Assembly (NCBI GenBank): GCA_030263375.1
Contig: SZOV01000017.1
Location: 1-43,450 of the forward strand
DNA from: Deltaproteobacteria bacterium PRO3
GTDB lineage: Bacteria; UBA10199; DSSB01
Reading direction: 5' to 3'
DNA length: 43,450 nucleotides
In this document: positions 27,768 through 36,209 of the stretch, piece after piece
Layout of the letters: each line of letters begins with the position of its first letter
Position numbering within the stretch: position 1 is the stretch's first letter
Notes under the pieces: generated by a model
The model's input: only the letters and a program-made list of their open reading frames with translations
Databases searched by the model: none
What the model was told of the DNA's origin: nothing
Program-made: the position numbers and the translations under genes

Positions 27768-27796
27768 AAAAAAGGCAGGGGGGATGACCCCCTGCC
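27768..27796 (-). terminator. Intrinsic terminator after the DUF4215 protein gene
   Basis: On the minus strand the stem GGCAGGGGG/CCCCCTGCC (27788-27796 with 27774-27782) with a five-base loop is followed by a T-rich run (TTTTTTCTT). It sits 26 bases beyond the stop of the gene ending at 27823. Confidence 0.9.
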
Positions 27797-27822
27797 CTTC
27801 TCGCCTCCCTGGAAGAGCTCGC

Positions 27823-29559
27823 TTAGATGCTGAGGCGCTTCCTTACCAGGAACCCCGCTCCGAAGAGCAAGGTACCGATTAGAGAAAGTCCGGACGCGCC
27901 TTGGCTGGAGGCGGTCAGGGAGCAGCCCCCGCCCTCCTCGACGGCGCCCCCGTCGTCGTTTCCGCCCGCGTCTTCTCCGCAGGCGGGATCCGGGTCGTTC
28001 TCGCAGCCCGGATTCTCGTCCTGATCCAAGATACCGTCGCCGTCGGTGTCGGTGTCGCCGCCTCCGCCCGGGGACTCGCCGCAGGCAGGGTCGGGATCGG
28101 TCGCGCAGCCGGGGTTTTCTTCTCCGTCCGGGATACCGTCGTTGTCGTCGTCGGCGTCGCAGGCGTCGCCGGCACCGTCACCGTCGGTGTCTTCCTGACC
28201 CGGGTTGGACACGCCCGGGCAATTGTCGTCGGAGTCCCCGGTGCCGTCGCCGTCACCGTCGGTTTCGCAGACGCTGGGCTCGCCGGAGCAGACGAAGCCG
28301 CCCTCGACGGTGCAGGTGTCCGAGCAGCCGTCGCCCGTAGCCAGGCCGCCGTCGTCGCAGGCCTCGCCGCTCAAGACCAGGCCGTCGCCGCAGAGTGGGC
28401 CGCAGACGCTGGGCTCGCCGGAGCAATCGAAGCCGGGCTCGACCTCGCAGGCGGAGGAACAACCGTCGCCGCCGGAGGTGTTGCCGTCGTCGCACAGCTC
28501 TTGGGCTTGAACGTCGCCGTCGCCGCAGGTGACGCCGCCGGTCGGCACGCAGACGCTGGGGGATCCGGAGCAGCTGAAGCCCGGCTCGACCGTGCAGGTG
28601 GAAGAGCAGCCGTCGGAGTTGTTGGCGTTCATGTCGTCGCAGGCCTCGGCCCCGGCCACCACGCCGTCGCCGCAGACCGCCGCCGCTTCCAGGGTGCAGG
28701 TCGAGGAGCAGCCGTCGCCGTTGGCGGTGCCACCGTCGTCGCACTCTTCCGCGCCCCCCTGGCCGATTTCAATGATGTTGTTGCCGCAGACCGCGCCGGG
28801 CGTCTCGTCGGCGCAAGAATTGGAGCAGCCGTCGCCGTCCGTCGTGTTGCCGTCGTCGCAGGACTCGGGCGGGACATCGATATTGCCGTCGCCGCAGGCG
28901 AAGCCGGCCGGGGCCGCGGTGTTCTTGGTGCAATTGTTCTTGCAGAGATCCTGCGAGAAGTTATTGCCGTCGTCGCATTCCTCGTCGCCTTCCTTCAGGC
29001 CGTTGCCGCAGGTGTCGGCTTCGAGTTGGCAACCGGCGTCGCAACCGTCGCCCGGATCCGTGTTGCCGTCCTCGCAGGCCTCGCCGGTCTCCATGATGCC
29101 GTTGCCGCAGACCGCACCGGCCACCTCATCGACGCAGGTGCTGGAGCAACCGTCGCCGTCGCGGGTGACGCAGACGTTGTCGCCGATGCCGGCGCAAGTC
29201 GCGTCACTGACGCAGGGGGTGCCGTCGCTGCAATGCCGCCCGTCGTCGCAGCCCTCGTTGGCCTGCTGGACGTGAGGCGCGAAAAACTGCGCATCGGCGA
29301 TCCCGTTGGCCGCGGTGTCGCTGTCGGCCGTCTTGAGGACGCGGTCGCCGCAGAAATTGAGCTTGCAGTCCGACTTGCAGCCGTCATGGTCGTTGCTGTT
29401 GTAGTCCTCGCATTGCTCGTTGGCGCCGTCTTGGTCGCCGTCGTTGCAGGTGAATGAAAAGGAATCCGCCTTGGCTACCTGGACATAACCCAAGGCAATA
29501 GTCCAAACGATCGAAGCCGCCAGGGCGAAAAGCCCCCGGCTCCGCTTGCTCTCCTTCAT
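27823..29559 (-). CDS. Secreted Cys-rich DUF4215 repeat protein with C-terminal sorting tail
   Basis: This 578-residue exported protein begins with a signal peptide (about 10-31) followed by roughly nine DUF4215 (Myxococcus-type disulfide) repeats of the form CGDG...E.CDDGN...GDGCS..C, each stabilised by disulfides. Two Asp-rich calcium-binding stretches of thrombospondin type 3 kind follow ([32 protein letters not shown]), then a Gly/Glu linker. The C-terminus has a MYXO-CTERM-like tail: GGGCSL, a hydrophobic helix ([15 protein letters not shown]) and RKRLSI. The tail predicts anchoring or release at the cell surface by a dedicated protease. AAGGAG precedes the ATG. It is divergent from a TIGR02147 regulator gene. 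Binding partners are unknown. Confidence 0.93.
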   Translation of the reverse strand: MKESKRSRGLFALAASIVWTIALGYVQVAKADSFSFTCNDGDQDGANEQCEDYNSNDHDGCKSDCKLNFCGDRVLKTADSDTAANGIADAQFFAPHVQQANEGCDDGRHCSDGTPCVSDATCAGIGDNVCVTRDGDGCSSTCVDEVAGAVCGNGIMETGEACEDGNTDPGDGCDAGCQLEADTCGNGLKEGDEECDDGNNFSQDLCKNNCTKNTAAPAGFACGDGNIDVPPESCDDGNTTDGDGCSNSCADETPGAVCGNNIIEIGQGGAEECDDGGTANGDGCSSTCTLEAAAVCGDGVVAGAEACDDMNANNSDGCSSTCTVEPGFSCSGSPSVCVPTGGVTCGDGDVQAQELCDDGNTSGGDGCSSACEVEPGFDCSGEPSVCGPLCGDGLVLSGEACDDGGLATGDGCSDTCTVEGGFVCSGEPSVCETDGDGDGTGDSDDNCPGVSNPGQEDTDGDGAGDACDADDDNDGIPDGEENPGCATDPDPACGESPGGGGDTDTDGDGILDQDENPGCENDPDPACGEDAGGNDDGGAVEEGGGCSLTASSQGASGLSLIGTLLFGAGFLVRKRLSI

Positions 29560-29896
29560 GTTTTTCTCCTTACCCGTTCCGCTCGCGCCTCGTGGAACCT
29601 AAGGCGCGGGCGGATCGATAAATGTTCAGAATTTACCCGTAGTCGCGATGTGTACGATTTCCCCGGCGTAAACAAGGGAAATGCCGCAGGACCGCCTTGC
29701 CAGGATTCCGTCGGCCGAACACCGACGGAACTGTCTTTTTAACTATTTGAAAATATTACGTATTTTTTAAAATTTCACGAAACGGAGCCGAGGAAGGGTG
29801 TTTTCTGAAGGAAACAAAATTTTTCTGGAAAGGAAATACTCCGTTCTCCGTACAAGATCTTGCCATGAATATTCCTTTTTGCCATACAAGCGCTTA
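29560..29896. other. Divergent intergenic region before the TIGR02147 gene
   Basis: This 337-base gap separates the DUF4215 gene from the regulator. It contains a hairpin with a T run (29706-29740) and a weak plus-strand promoter candidate, TTGAAA (29747-29752) and TAAAAT (29768-29773) with 15 bases between. An AT-rich stretch (29735-29780) stands out. The frame of the regulator is open upstream to a GTG at 29798, but those 33 residues do not resemble the family. Confidence 0.45.
29706..29740 (+). promoter_or_regulatory. Hairpin plus T run upstream of the regulator
   Basis: TTCCGTCGG (29706-29714) and CCGACGGAA (29722-29730) form a perfect 9-bp stem with a 7-base loop, followed five bases later by TTTTT. 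It may act as an attenuator on a leader transcript, or as an operator dyad for the divergent genes. The gap before the T run is longer than in a standard terminator. Confidence 0.45.
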
Positions 29897-30730
29897 ATGA
29901 CCTCCGTCTTTGACTTCACCAACTACCGGCGTTTTCTGAAACAGCGCTTTTCCGAGCTAAAAAAGAAAAATCCCCTGTTCAGCTACCGCTCCTTCAACCG
30001 CCTGGCGGGCTTAAGATCCTCCGGCTTCTTGAAATTGGTGATGGACGGCAAGCGCAACCTTGCCGAGCCGGGTATCGAAAAGATCGCCCGCGGCTTCAGG
30101 CTGAGCGAATCCGAGAAAAAATATTTCCGCGCCCTGGTGCGCTTCAACCAAGCCAAGACCAATGAAGAAAAGAACCAACTCTTCCTCGAGCTGAGCCGGC
30201 ACAAGAAATTCCTCGCGGCCAAGCCTTTGACCGCCGCGCAATACCGCCTCTTCTCGCATTGGTATTACGTGGCCATGCTCGAGCTGGTCCGGCTGGACGC
30301 CGCGGAAAAAAAGGACTTGGCCTGGCTGCATGCCCGGATGAATCCGCCCGTGGAGTGGAAATCGGCCAAGCAGGCCGTCCAGGAGCTGAAGGCGCTCGGG
30401 TTACTGGAAGAATCCTCCGGCAGGCTGAGCCGTCTCGAGGCCATGCTCACCACGCCCGACGAGGTCCAGTCCCTTTCGGTAGCCAACTTCCATCAACAGA
30501 TGTGCCGCCTGGCCGCCCGCGCGGTGATGCAGGAAGATTGCTCGGACCGCGAGTTCTCGGCGCTCACCATCGCCTCCTCCGAGAAGAGCTTCCAGAAGGC
30601 CAAACTCGAGATCCAGAAATTCCGCAAAAAGCTCCATTCCATCTTGGAACAAGACGGAGACGCGCCGCGCACCTTCGTCGCGCAAATCAACCTGCAACTT
30701 TTCAAACTCAGCCGTCCGGTGAAATCATGA
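29897..30730 (+). CDS. TIGR02147-family (DUF4423) regulator-like protein
   Basis: The 277-residue product matches the TIGR02147 pattern from its first residues: SVFDFTNYRRFLKQRF, then KKNPLFSYRSFNRLAGL, SGFLKLVMDGKRNLAEPGIEKIARGF (a helix-turn-helix-like segment), and ALVRFNQAKTNEEK. A C-terminal DUF4423-like half contains HWYYVAMLELVRL and later helices. Members are presumed DNA-binding regulators that are often paralogous and coupled to surface or lipoprotein genes. I start at ATG 29897, where family members begin, although the ribosome binding site is poor. An upstream GTG (29798) is in frame with AGGAAGG adjacent. The stop overlaps the lipoprotein start (ATGA), so the regulator and lipoprotein form one unit. 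Confidence 0.9.
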   Translation: MTSVFDFTNYRRFLKQRFSELKKKNPLFSYRSFNRLAGLRSSGFLKLVMDGKRNLAEPGIEKIARGFRLSESEKKYFRALVRFNQAKTNEEKNQLFLELSRHKKFLAAKPLTAAQYRLFSHWYYVAMLELVRLDAAEKKDLAWLHARMNPPVEWKSAKQAVQELKALGLLEESSGRLSRLEAMLTTPDEVQSLSVANFHQQMCRLAARAVMQEDCSDREFSALTIASSEKSFQKAKLEIQKFRKKLHSILEQDGDAPRTFVAQINLQLFKLSRPVKS

Positions 30731-31491
30731 AACACCTCCCCCACGCTTATTCTTACGCCCTCCGCCTCCTGATCGTCTGCCTGATCGCGGCCTGCGCCTC
30801 GAATCCGGGCGTGGAGGTCGGAAATCCCAAGCTGGGTGGACAGGTCGTCACGCTTACGCCCGTCGACCGACAGGACGTCTACGTGGTCCGTTTCGCCGAC
30901 GACGGCGGCGCCGAGGTGACCCAGGTCGTGGAGGAGGTCTTCGAATCGACGGCGGGCCAGGTCTCCGGCTCGGGCGCGGAGGTCCAGGTAACGGCCTTTT
31001 TCTCGGACGAGACCGATTTCGAGGCTAATTTCGAAGTGTCGGAGGCTGGGGAAATCCTGGCCGTCACCTTGATGTTGGACGGTGTACCCGTGGAAGCGAC
31101 CTTCACGGTGGAATTCGCCAAGCCTTCCCTGAAGGCCTTTTGGTCGAACGACGCGCTATTGGCCGTGGCGACGATCTGCCGGCGGGTCTCGGAATGCCAG
31201 CCTGAGACGCCCGCGACTGATTGCGAGGCAGATTTGAAGGAGGTGCCCGGCCTGGCGCAAAGTTTCGGTGGGGCCCCCGGCCGAAGTTTGGCGCAAATGG
31301 CCGAAGAAGTCGAGGCCGGCGCCATCGGCGGCGAGCCGGCCGAGCTGGATGCGTGCCTCGCTGACATCGCGATCCTGCCCTGCCGGCAGGTGGACAGGGG
31401 CCACGACCCGCTTGAGCCCGACGATTACAGCCAAGGGCACCGCTTGGTGCCCAAGCCCTCTTGCGCGCGAGCCTTTTCTCAGAAAAAATAG
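30727..31491 (+). CDS. Lipoprotein with GNP motif, partner of the TIGR02147 regulator
   Basis: The 254-residue product has a signal peptide ending in a good lipobox (LIAAC, Cys23), so it should be a lipidated envelope protein. Just after the Cys comes NPGVEVGNPKLGG; a VGNP-type motif is a recurrent mark of lipoproteins encoded beside TIGR02147 regulators. The rest is beta-rich (TPVDRQDVYVVRFADDGG, FTVEFAKPSLKAFW), with a Cys-containing C-terminal half (CRRVSECQPETPATDCEAD). No enzyme motif is visible. Translation is coupled to the regulator by ATGA. It ends five bases from the convergent elongation factor P gene. Confidence 0.85.
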   Translation: MKHLPHAYSYALRLLIVCLIAACASNPGVEVGNPKLGGQVVTLTPVDRQDVYVVRFADDGGAEVTQVVEEVFESTAGQVSGSGAEVQVTAFFSDETDFEANFEVSEAGEILAVTLMLDGVPVEATFTVEFAKPSLKAFWSNDALLAVATICRRVSECQPETPATDCEADLKEVPGLAQSFGGAPGRSLAQMAEEVEAGAIGGEPAELDACLADIAILPCRQVDRGHDPLEPDDYSQGHRLVPKPSCARAFSQKK

Positions 31492-31496
31492 AATGG

Positions 31497-32057
31497 CTAT
31501 TTGTTGACCCGCTCCATGTACTCGTGGGTCTCGGTGTCGATTCGGACGACGTCGCCCTCCTCCACGAAGGGCGGCACCTTGACGGTGAGGCCGGTCTCGA
31601 TCTTGGCGGTCTTGTAGCTGGAGGAGGCGGTCTGCTTCTTCACCGAGGGCTCGGCCTCGATGATCTTGAAGTCCATGGTCTTGGGCAGCTGGATGCCGAT
31701 GGGCTTGCCCTCGTAGCTCTGCACGTCGATGACGGTCTCGGGGAGCAGGAAATTCACCGCGTCGCCGAGCTCTTTGGCGTTCATCTGGGTCTGCTCGTAG
31801 TTCTCGACGTTCATGAAGTGGTAATCCTCGCCCTCTTGGTAGAGGAACTGCATCTTGGCGACGTCCAATTGGATCTTCTCGATGCGGTCCGAGGTGGCGA
31901 AGCGCTGTTCGATCTGGTTGCCGTTCTTGATGTTGCGCATCTTGATCTGCATGAAGGCGCGCAGATTGCCCGGCGTGCGGTGGATCGACTCCATCACATA
32001 ATAGGGTTGCCCTTCCCACTCCACGATCATGCCCGGGCGGACTTGGTTGGCGTTCAT
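31497..32057 (-). CDS. efp: Elongation factor P
   Basis: EF-P enters the ribosomal E site and relieves stalling at polyproline. The 186-residue sequence aligns along the whole family: N-terminal KOW-like domain (QVRPGMIVEWEGQPYYVMES), central OB domain, and C-terminal OB domain with the conserved GLTVKVPPFVEEGDVVRIDT. The residue at the tip of the domain I loop, Lys34 in E. coli, is Asn31 here (TPGN31LRAF), so neither lysylation nor arginine rhamnosylation can occur at that site. A perfect AGGAGG lies seven bases before the ATG. No epmA, epmB or earP gene is in view. It is single, flanked by a convergent lipoprotein gene. Confidence 0.97.
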   Translation of the reverse strand: MNANQVRPGMIVEWEGQPYYVMESIHRTPGNLRAFMQIKMRNIKNGNQIEQRFATSDRIEKIQLDVAKMQFLYQEGEDYHFMNVENYEQTQMNAKELGDAVNFLLPETVIDVQSYEGKPIGIQLPKTMDFKIIEAEPSVKKQTASSSYKTAKIETGLTVKVPPFVEEGDVVRIDTETHEYMERVNK

Positions 32058-32206
32058 CGAAAACCTCCTAATATCAGGCTCTTAGGCCCATGGTCCTGTA
32101 ATGATATGCGATTGGGCCCGAGGAACCCAAGGCCCTTTTTCAGGGCGCGGGGAGCTAATAGAAGTATCCCGGGGCCTCCGTCAAGCGCCCAGACCGGGCG
32201 ATTTTC

Positions 32207-32239
32207 AAAAAAAAGGCCGGGGGCTTGTGGCCCCCGGCC
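32207..32239 (-). terminator. Intrinsic terminator after the 32266-35433 gene
   Basis: On the minus strand a perfect 10-bp GC stem (32230-32239 with 32215-32224) with a five-base loop is followed by eight Ts (32214-32207). It lies 27 bases after the stop of the large surface-protein gene and separates it from efp. Confidence 0.92.
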
Positions 32240-32265
32240 GCTGGAAATGGAGATGGACCGGAAAC

Positions 32266-35200
32266 CTACCGGACCCGACGGCGTAGGGTCGCCGCGCCGG
32301 CCAAGGCCAGGCCGAAGAGCGCGAAGGCCGCTCCCGGGAGACGGCCTGGCGCCGCACCCAAGGAGCAACCGCCGCCCGTGGCGTCGCTGCGGGCGCTACC
32401 CAGCAGGACCAGGAAGGGCGTCCCGCTGGAATTGCTGGCGACCAGCAAGGTGGCGTTGAAATCGCCCACCACCGAGCTGGAGAAGGTCACCGTCGCCGTG
32501 CAGGAGTCGCCGGAGGCGAGGGTCTGCCCGTCGCAGTTATTCGTCTGGCTGAAGGCCCCGGCGTCGGTGCCGCCGAGCGACAACGAGGTGATCGTCAGGT
32601 TGCTCGTCCCGATATTGGTGATCGTCACGGTCTGCGCCTCGCTGGCGCTGCCGGTCTCCGGCAGGGTCAGGTCGTAGTCGAGAACGGTCGGGCTGAACTG
32701 CGCCAGGGCCACGCCCAGCACCGCGCCGGTGCCGCTCAGGGCGACCGCGAAATTCGGCGTCGCCGAGTCGTTGGGCACCAGGACGCTGTCGGTGAAGGAC
32801 CCGCCCGACGTGGGCAGGAATAGGGCCTGGAAGGTGCAGGTGTTGCCCGGTCCCGGGCTGGGCGCCAGGACGGCGTTGGAGCAGTTATCGTTCGCGATCG
32901 CGAATTGGTTGGGATTGGCGCCGACCTGCTGGAGGTTGCCGAGGTTCAACGAGGCGGTCGTGCTGGTGTTGGTGAGCGTGATCGTGTTCGGACCTCCCTG
33001 GGCGCCGACGTTGACGCTGCCGAAGGCGCCGGAACCGCTCGAGCTGATCGCCGACTGGATACCGGTGCCGCTGAAATCGACGGTCTCGGTCGCGACGTTG
33101 TCCGCCGAGATATCGAGGGAGTCGTTGAACAGGATGGCATCGTCCGGCGTGAAGGTCACCTGCAGCATGCAGGAGGCCCCCACCGCCAGGTCTTGGCCGT
33201 CGCAGTTGTCCTGCAGGACCGCGAAGTTGGTCCCCGTCGCCAGGGAGCTGACGGAGATATTGGTCAGCGGCGCCGTGCCGACGCTGCGCACCTCGACCAA
33301 GCGCGCCTCGCTGGTGCTGCCGACGAGCTGGTCGGGGAAGCTCATCGGGTCGGGGACGATGCTCATCGCCGGGCCGAGGATGCCCTCGCCGTCCAGGGTG
33401 ACCGATGCGAGACCTGCGTCGGTATCGAAGACCAGACTGCCCGAGGGCGAGGCAACGCCCAGGGAGCTTGGGGTATAGACCACCAAGGCCACGCAGTCCT
33501 CATGCGCACTTAAAACCGTACCGCTGAGGCAGGTCGTGCTGACGACGGAGAAATCGAGGTTGCTCAGCGGGTCGATCTCGGCATCGGCGTTCATCGTGAG
33601 GTCCGTCGTGCCGGTGTTGGTGAGCTGAACCACCTGGGCTTGGCTGCTTTGACCCACGCCGATTTGACCGAAGTCGATCGGGCCGGCGGGGTTGACGCTG
33701 ACAACCGGGTTGATGATCCCGTCGCCTTCGATGGGCCACGTGAATTGCCCATTGGAGGTGTTGGTCGCGTCGGTGGCGAAGATCACCTCGCCGGAGAAGG
33801 GTCCGTTGGTCATGGGGTTGAAGACGACGTCGACGTCGCAGCTGGAAGTCCCGCCTGAATTGAGAATCAGGCCGGTGCAATTATCGTCGACGATGGTGAA
33901 GTTCTGCTGGTCGGAGAGCGTCACCGAGAAGACCCGCATATCGAAACCGTTTTGTTCCTCGAGGGTGAAGGTCTGGACCGCCGAGGTCTCCAAAACATCG
34001 ACCGGGCCGAAGTCGAAGGGATTGGCCACCGGGGCGGTGATGGCCCCGGAGCCGCCGCCCGGCACGAAGGCCGCCGAGCTGCCGGTGTTGTTGGTCAGGT
34101 CGGGGTCGATGGAGGTCAAGCCCAGCACCGTATAGCTGGCGCTGATGACGCCGGTGTCTGCCGCGTCCGCCGTGAATTGGATGCTCTGCAGCAGGGCCAC
34201 GCTTCCGAGGAGGTCGCACTGGACGGAGGTGGCCAAGGGATTGATGGTGGTGACGGTGCATCCGCCGACTACGACGTTGGTGATCGCCCCAGAGATCAGC
34301 ACGGTGACGCGCACGTTGGTCGCGACACCGGGGCCGGCGTTCACGACGTCGACCTCGAAATTCAGGGTGTCCCCCACCGAGACCACGGACGGCGTGATGT
34401 TTCCCGAAATGGACAGGTCCGCATCGGTGGGCGAGCCGCCGATCTGGAACTCGTAGGCGCCCATATCGCAGTTCATTCCCTGGGGACGGGCCACGCCGCG
34501 CTGGTCGGTAGCCTCGCAGGTGCCGTTGTCGCCCGTGTCGAGGGCCGGGCTCCCGACGAGCAGGGCCATGGTGGACGTGGTGCCGCCGTTGTTCTGGATG
34601 GGACCCAAGAGCGGGTTTTGCCCCGTGATGTCGTTCGCGCCCAGGGTCACCGTGCAGCCGAGCGTGCTTTGGATGAGGTTGAAATCCGCGGAGGTCAGGG
34701 CGCCGGAGCAATCCGGGCTATTGCCGCCGTTGTTGCTGTTTCCGCCCAGGATGCTGTTGCTGACGGTCACCGTACCGCCGCCGATGCTGATGCCGCCGCC
34801 GTCGTCCGAGGCGCTGTTGCCGGCGATCGTGACGTTGTTGAGGGTCATCGTGCCGCCATTCTGCCGGATGGCGCCGCCGTCGTTGCCGGCCACGTTGCCG
34901 TTGAAGGTCGCGTTGGCGATATTCACCGTGCCGCCGTTGTTGAGCAGGGCCCCGCCGCTGCCGCCGACGATCAAGGTATTGGCCCGGTTGTTGAAAAGGG
35001 CCATATCAGTGAGATTCAAGGTGTCGCCCGTATCCACGGTAATGGCGCCGCCATCGGTGGCGGTCACCACGGCTCCTGTCAGGTTCAGCCCTGAGATGGC
35101 GACCGTCTGGTTATTTCCGGGGCTGTTGACATTGAAAATCCTATTGCCGTCGCCCGAGATGGTGATGCTCAAGGCGGGGGCGCTGATCGTCAGGTTCTTG

Positions 35201-35433
35201 GTAATCGTGGGCAAGGCGGAGCCCAGCACGATCACGCCGGTCAGTCCCGGATCGAAATTGATGGTATTGGACGCATCGGCGTTGCCGTTGGCCGTGGTGA
35301 TGGCCGCCCTAAGCGAGTCCGCGCCCGCGTTGTTGAGGTTCAGTACAGTGATGGTCGCCGCGTGGGCGAAATTGGAAGAAAAGAGCGCCGCAAAAGCCGC
35401 GCAAGCCAATACCAACGAACGCCTGGTTTTCAT
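32266..35433 (-). CDS. Surface protein: beta-helix, DUF11 and five ASH/choice-of-anchor D repeats
   Basis: This 1055-residue exported protein starts with a signal peptide (about 1-25, ending in AHAAT). A parallel beta-helix region follows (about 30-330; repeated GGA/GGG-I turns, ending RGVARPQGMNCDMGAYEF, a choice-of-anchor Q-type signature). Next come one DUF11 domain (about 333-445, VSVGDTLNFEVDVVNAGPG) and five Ig-like ASH/SPD-2/Hydin repeats (about 450-1015), each with a characteristic Cys pair. The C-terminal tail is GGGCSL, a hydrophobic stretch and RRRVR. It resembles adhesins or surface-layer fibres. The fourth ASH repeat (NLQQVGANPNQFAIANDNC) is closest to repeats of the 1803-residue protein nearby. 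AGGGA precedes the ATG; a terminator follows. Confidence 0.88.
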   Translation of the reverse strand: MKTRRSLVLACAAFAALFSSNFAHAATITVLNLNNAGADSLRAAITTANGNADASNTINFDPGLTGVIVLGSALPTITKNLTISAPALSITISGDGNRIFNVNSPGNNQTVAISGLNLTGAVVTATDGGAITVDTGDTLNLTDMALFNNRANTLIVGGSGGALLNNGGTVNIANATFNGNVAGNDGGAIRQNGGTMTLNNVTIAGNSASDDGGGISIGGGTVTVSNSILGGNSNNGGNSPDCSGALTSADFNLIQSTLGCTVTLGANDITGQNPLLGPIQNNGGTTSTMALLVGSPALDTGDNGTCEATDQRGVARPQGMNCDMGAYEFQIGGSPTDADLSISGNITPSVVSVGDTLNFEVDVVNAGPGVATNVRVTVLISGAITNVVVGGCTVTTINPLATSVQCDLLGSVALLQSIQFTADAADTGVISASYTVLGLTSIDPDLTNNTGSSAAFVPGGGSGAITAPVANPFDFGPVDVLETSAVQTFTLEEQNGFDMRVFSVTLSDQQNFTIVDDNCTGLILNSGGTSSCDVDVVFNPMTNGPFSGEVIFATDATNTSNGQFTWPIEGDGIINPVVSVNPAGPIDFGQIGVGQSSQAQVVQLTNTGTTDLTMNADAEIDPLSNLDFSVVSTTCLSGTVLSAHEDCVALVVYTPSSLGVASPSGSLVFDTDAGLASVTLDGEGILGPAMSIVPDPMSFPDQLVGSTSEARLVEVRSVGTAPLTNISVSSLATGTNFAVLQDNCDGQDLAVGASCMLQVTFTPDDAILFNDSLDISADNVATETVDFSGTGIQSAISSSGSGAFGSVNVGAQGGPNTITLTNTSTTASLNLGNLQQVGANPNQFAIANDNCSNAVLAPSPGPGNTCTFQALFLPTSGGSFTDSVLVPNDSATPNFAVALSGTGAVLGVALAQFSPTVLDYDLTLPETGSASEAQTVTITNIGTSNLTITSLSLGGTDAGAFSQTNNCDGQTLASGDSCTATVTFSSSVVGDFNATLLVASNSSGTPFLVLLGSARSDATGGGCSLGAAPGRLPGAAFALFGLALAGAATLRRRVR

Positions 35434-35760
35434 GGTTCCCTACCCGCCTTTCCAAGGATTCGAATTCGGATTTAGTTTTGAATTTAAGGAAGGGTGGGGA
35501 AAAACAGACGGGAAGGCGCCTTCAAGCTTAGGAGACCTCCCTTTTCCTAACCTTTCCTTACCCGTGCTTGGAAGTGGAACACCCCAGGAATGATTTGGCA
35601 AACAAATTTTTAATTTTGTGAAAAATACGGAAGGTTTTTTGACGCGGTATTTTCTGCCATGTCATTAAAATTTCATAATTTTTGACGCATCTTGAAAGAA
35701 TAAAAATATAATGCCTAAAAATTACGCGACCGAATGAGCGCGTCAAAAAAGGGGTGTTCG
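35434..35760. other. AT-rich divergent intergenic region
   Basis: The 327 bases between the surface-protein gene and arsC are AT-rich from about 35590 to 35730 and hold no convincing gene. Promoters for both divergent genes should lie here. I cannot pick a -35/-10 pair with confidence. An in-frame ATG at 35734 lies before the preferred arsC start. Confidence 0.5.
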
Positions 35761-36174
35761 ATGTCCCTTCCCCCACCTCAAAAAATCCTCTTCGTCTGCA
35801 TCGGCAACGCCTGCCGCAGCCAAATGGCCGAGGGCCTGGCCCGGCATCTCAGCGGAGCTTCCGTCGCAGCCTTCAGCGCGGGTTCGCGACCCGCGGGCTT
35901 CGTCGCCAACGGGGCAATCGAGACCATGAAGGAGATCGGCATCGATATCTCCAAACAGGCCTCCAAGTCGGTGGAGGCCTTCCGAGGTCAAGATTTCGAT
36001 GTCGTGGTCACGATGGGCTGCGGCGACGCCTGCCCCTGGGTCCCCGCCAAGCGCCGCCTGGACTGGAAGATCCCGGACCCCATCGGGCAGCCGCCCGAGT
36101 TCTTTCGCAAGGTCCGGGGCCAGATCGAGGCCTTGGTCCGCGACCTGCTCGCGGAAATAAAAAAGGGCGGGTGA
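35761..36174 (+). CDS. arsC: Arsenate reductase, low-molecular-weight phosphatase type
   Basis: The 137-residue product has the LMW-phosphatase P-loop C13-IGNAC-R19 (CX5R) followed by SQMAEG, and the redox Cys motif MGCGDACP (Cys87, Cys91) with RLDWKIPDP including the catalytic Asp. This is the thioredoxin-linked ArsC class, which reduces arsenate to arsenite using the P-loop Cys and a relay of further Cys residues. ATG 35761 has AAGGGG seven bases upstream; ATG 35734 is in frame but has no ribosome binding site. No arsB, acr3, arsR or arsM gene is nearby, so the arsenite exporter is encoded elsewhere. The last codons are part of a two-way terminator. Confidence 0.93.
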   Translation: MSLPPPQKILFVCIGNACRSQMAEGLARHLSGASVAAFSAGSRPAGFVANGAIETMKEIGIDISKQASKSVEAFRGQDFDVVVTMGCGDACPWVPAKRRLDWKIPDPIGQPPEFFRKVRGQIEALVRDLLAEIKKGG

Positions 36175-36189
36175 GATTCCCGCCCTTTT
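36161..36189. terminator. Bidirectional terminator between arsC and the giant ASH gene
   Basis: AAAAGGGCGGG (36161-36171) and CCCGCCCTTTT (36179-36189) pair perfectly over 11 bp with a seven-base loop. TTTT ends the plus-strand side and TTTTTTATTT the minus-strand side. It terminates both convergent genes, and its left arm encodes the final residues KKGG of ArsC. Confidence 0.88.
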
Positions 36190-36209
36190 CGCACTCCTCA
36201 ATATTGCGA

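Noticed and set aside
27901-29457. 518-codon plus-strand frame, Val/Ala-rich
   Set aside because: Antisense reading of the Cys-rich DUF4215 repeats; the repeat structure of the real gene creates the apparent order.
35761-36174. Arsenic resistance island
   Set aside because: Only arsC is present; no exporter or ArsR-type regulator lies within the window.
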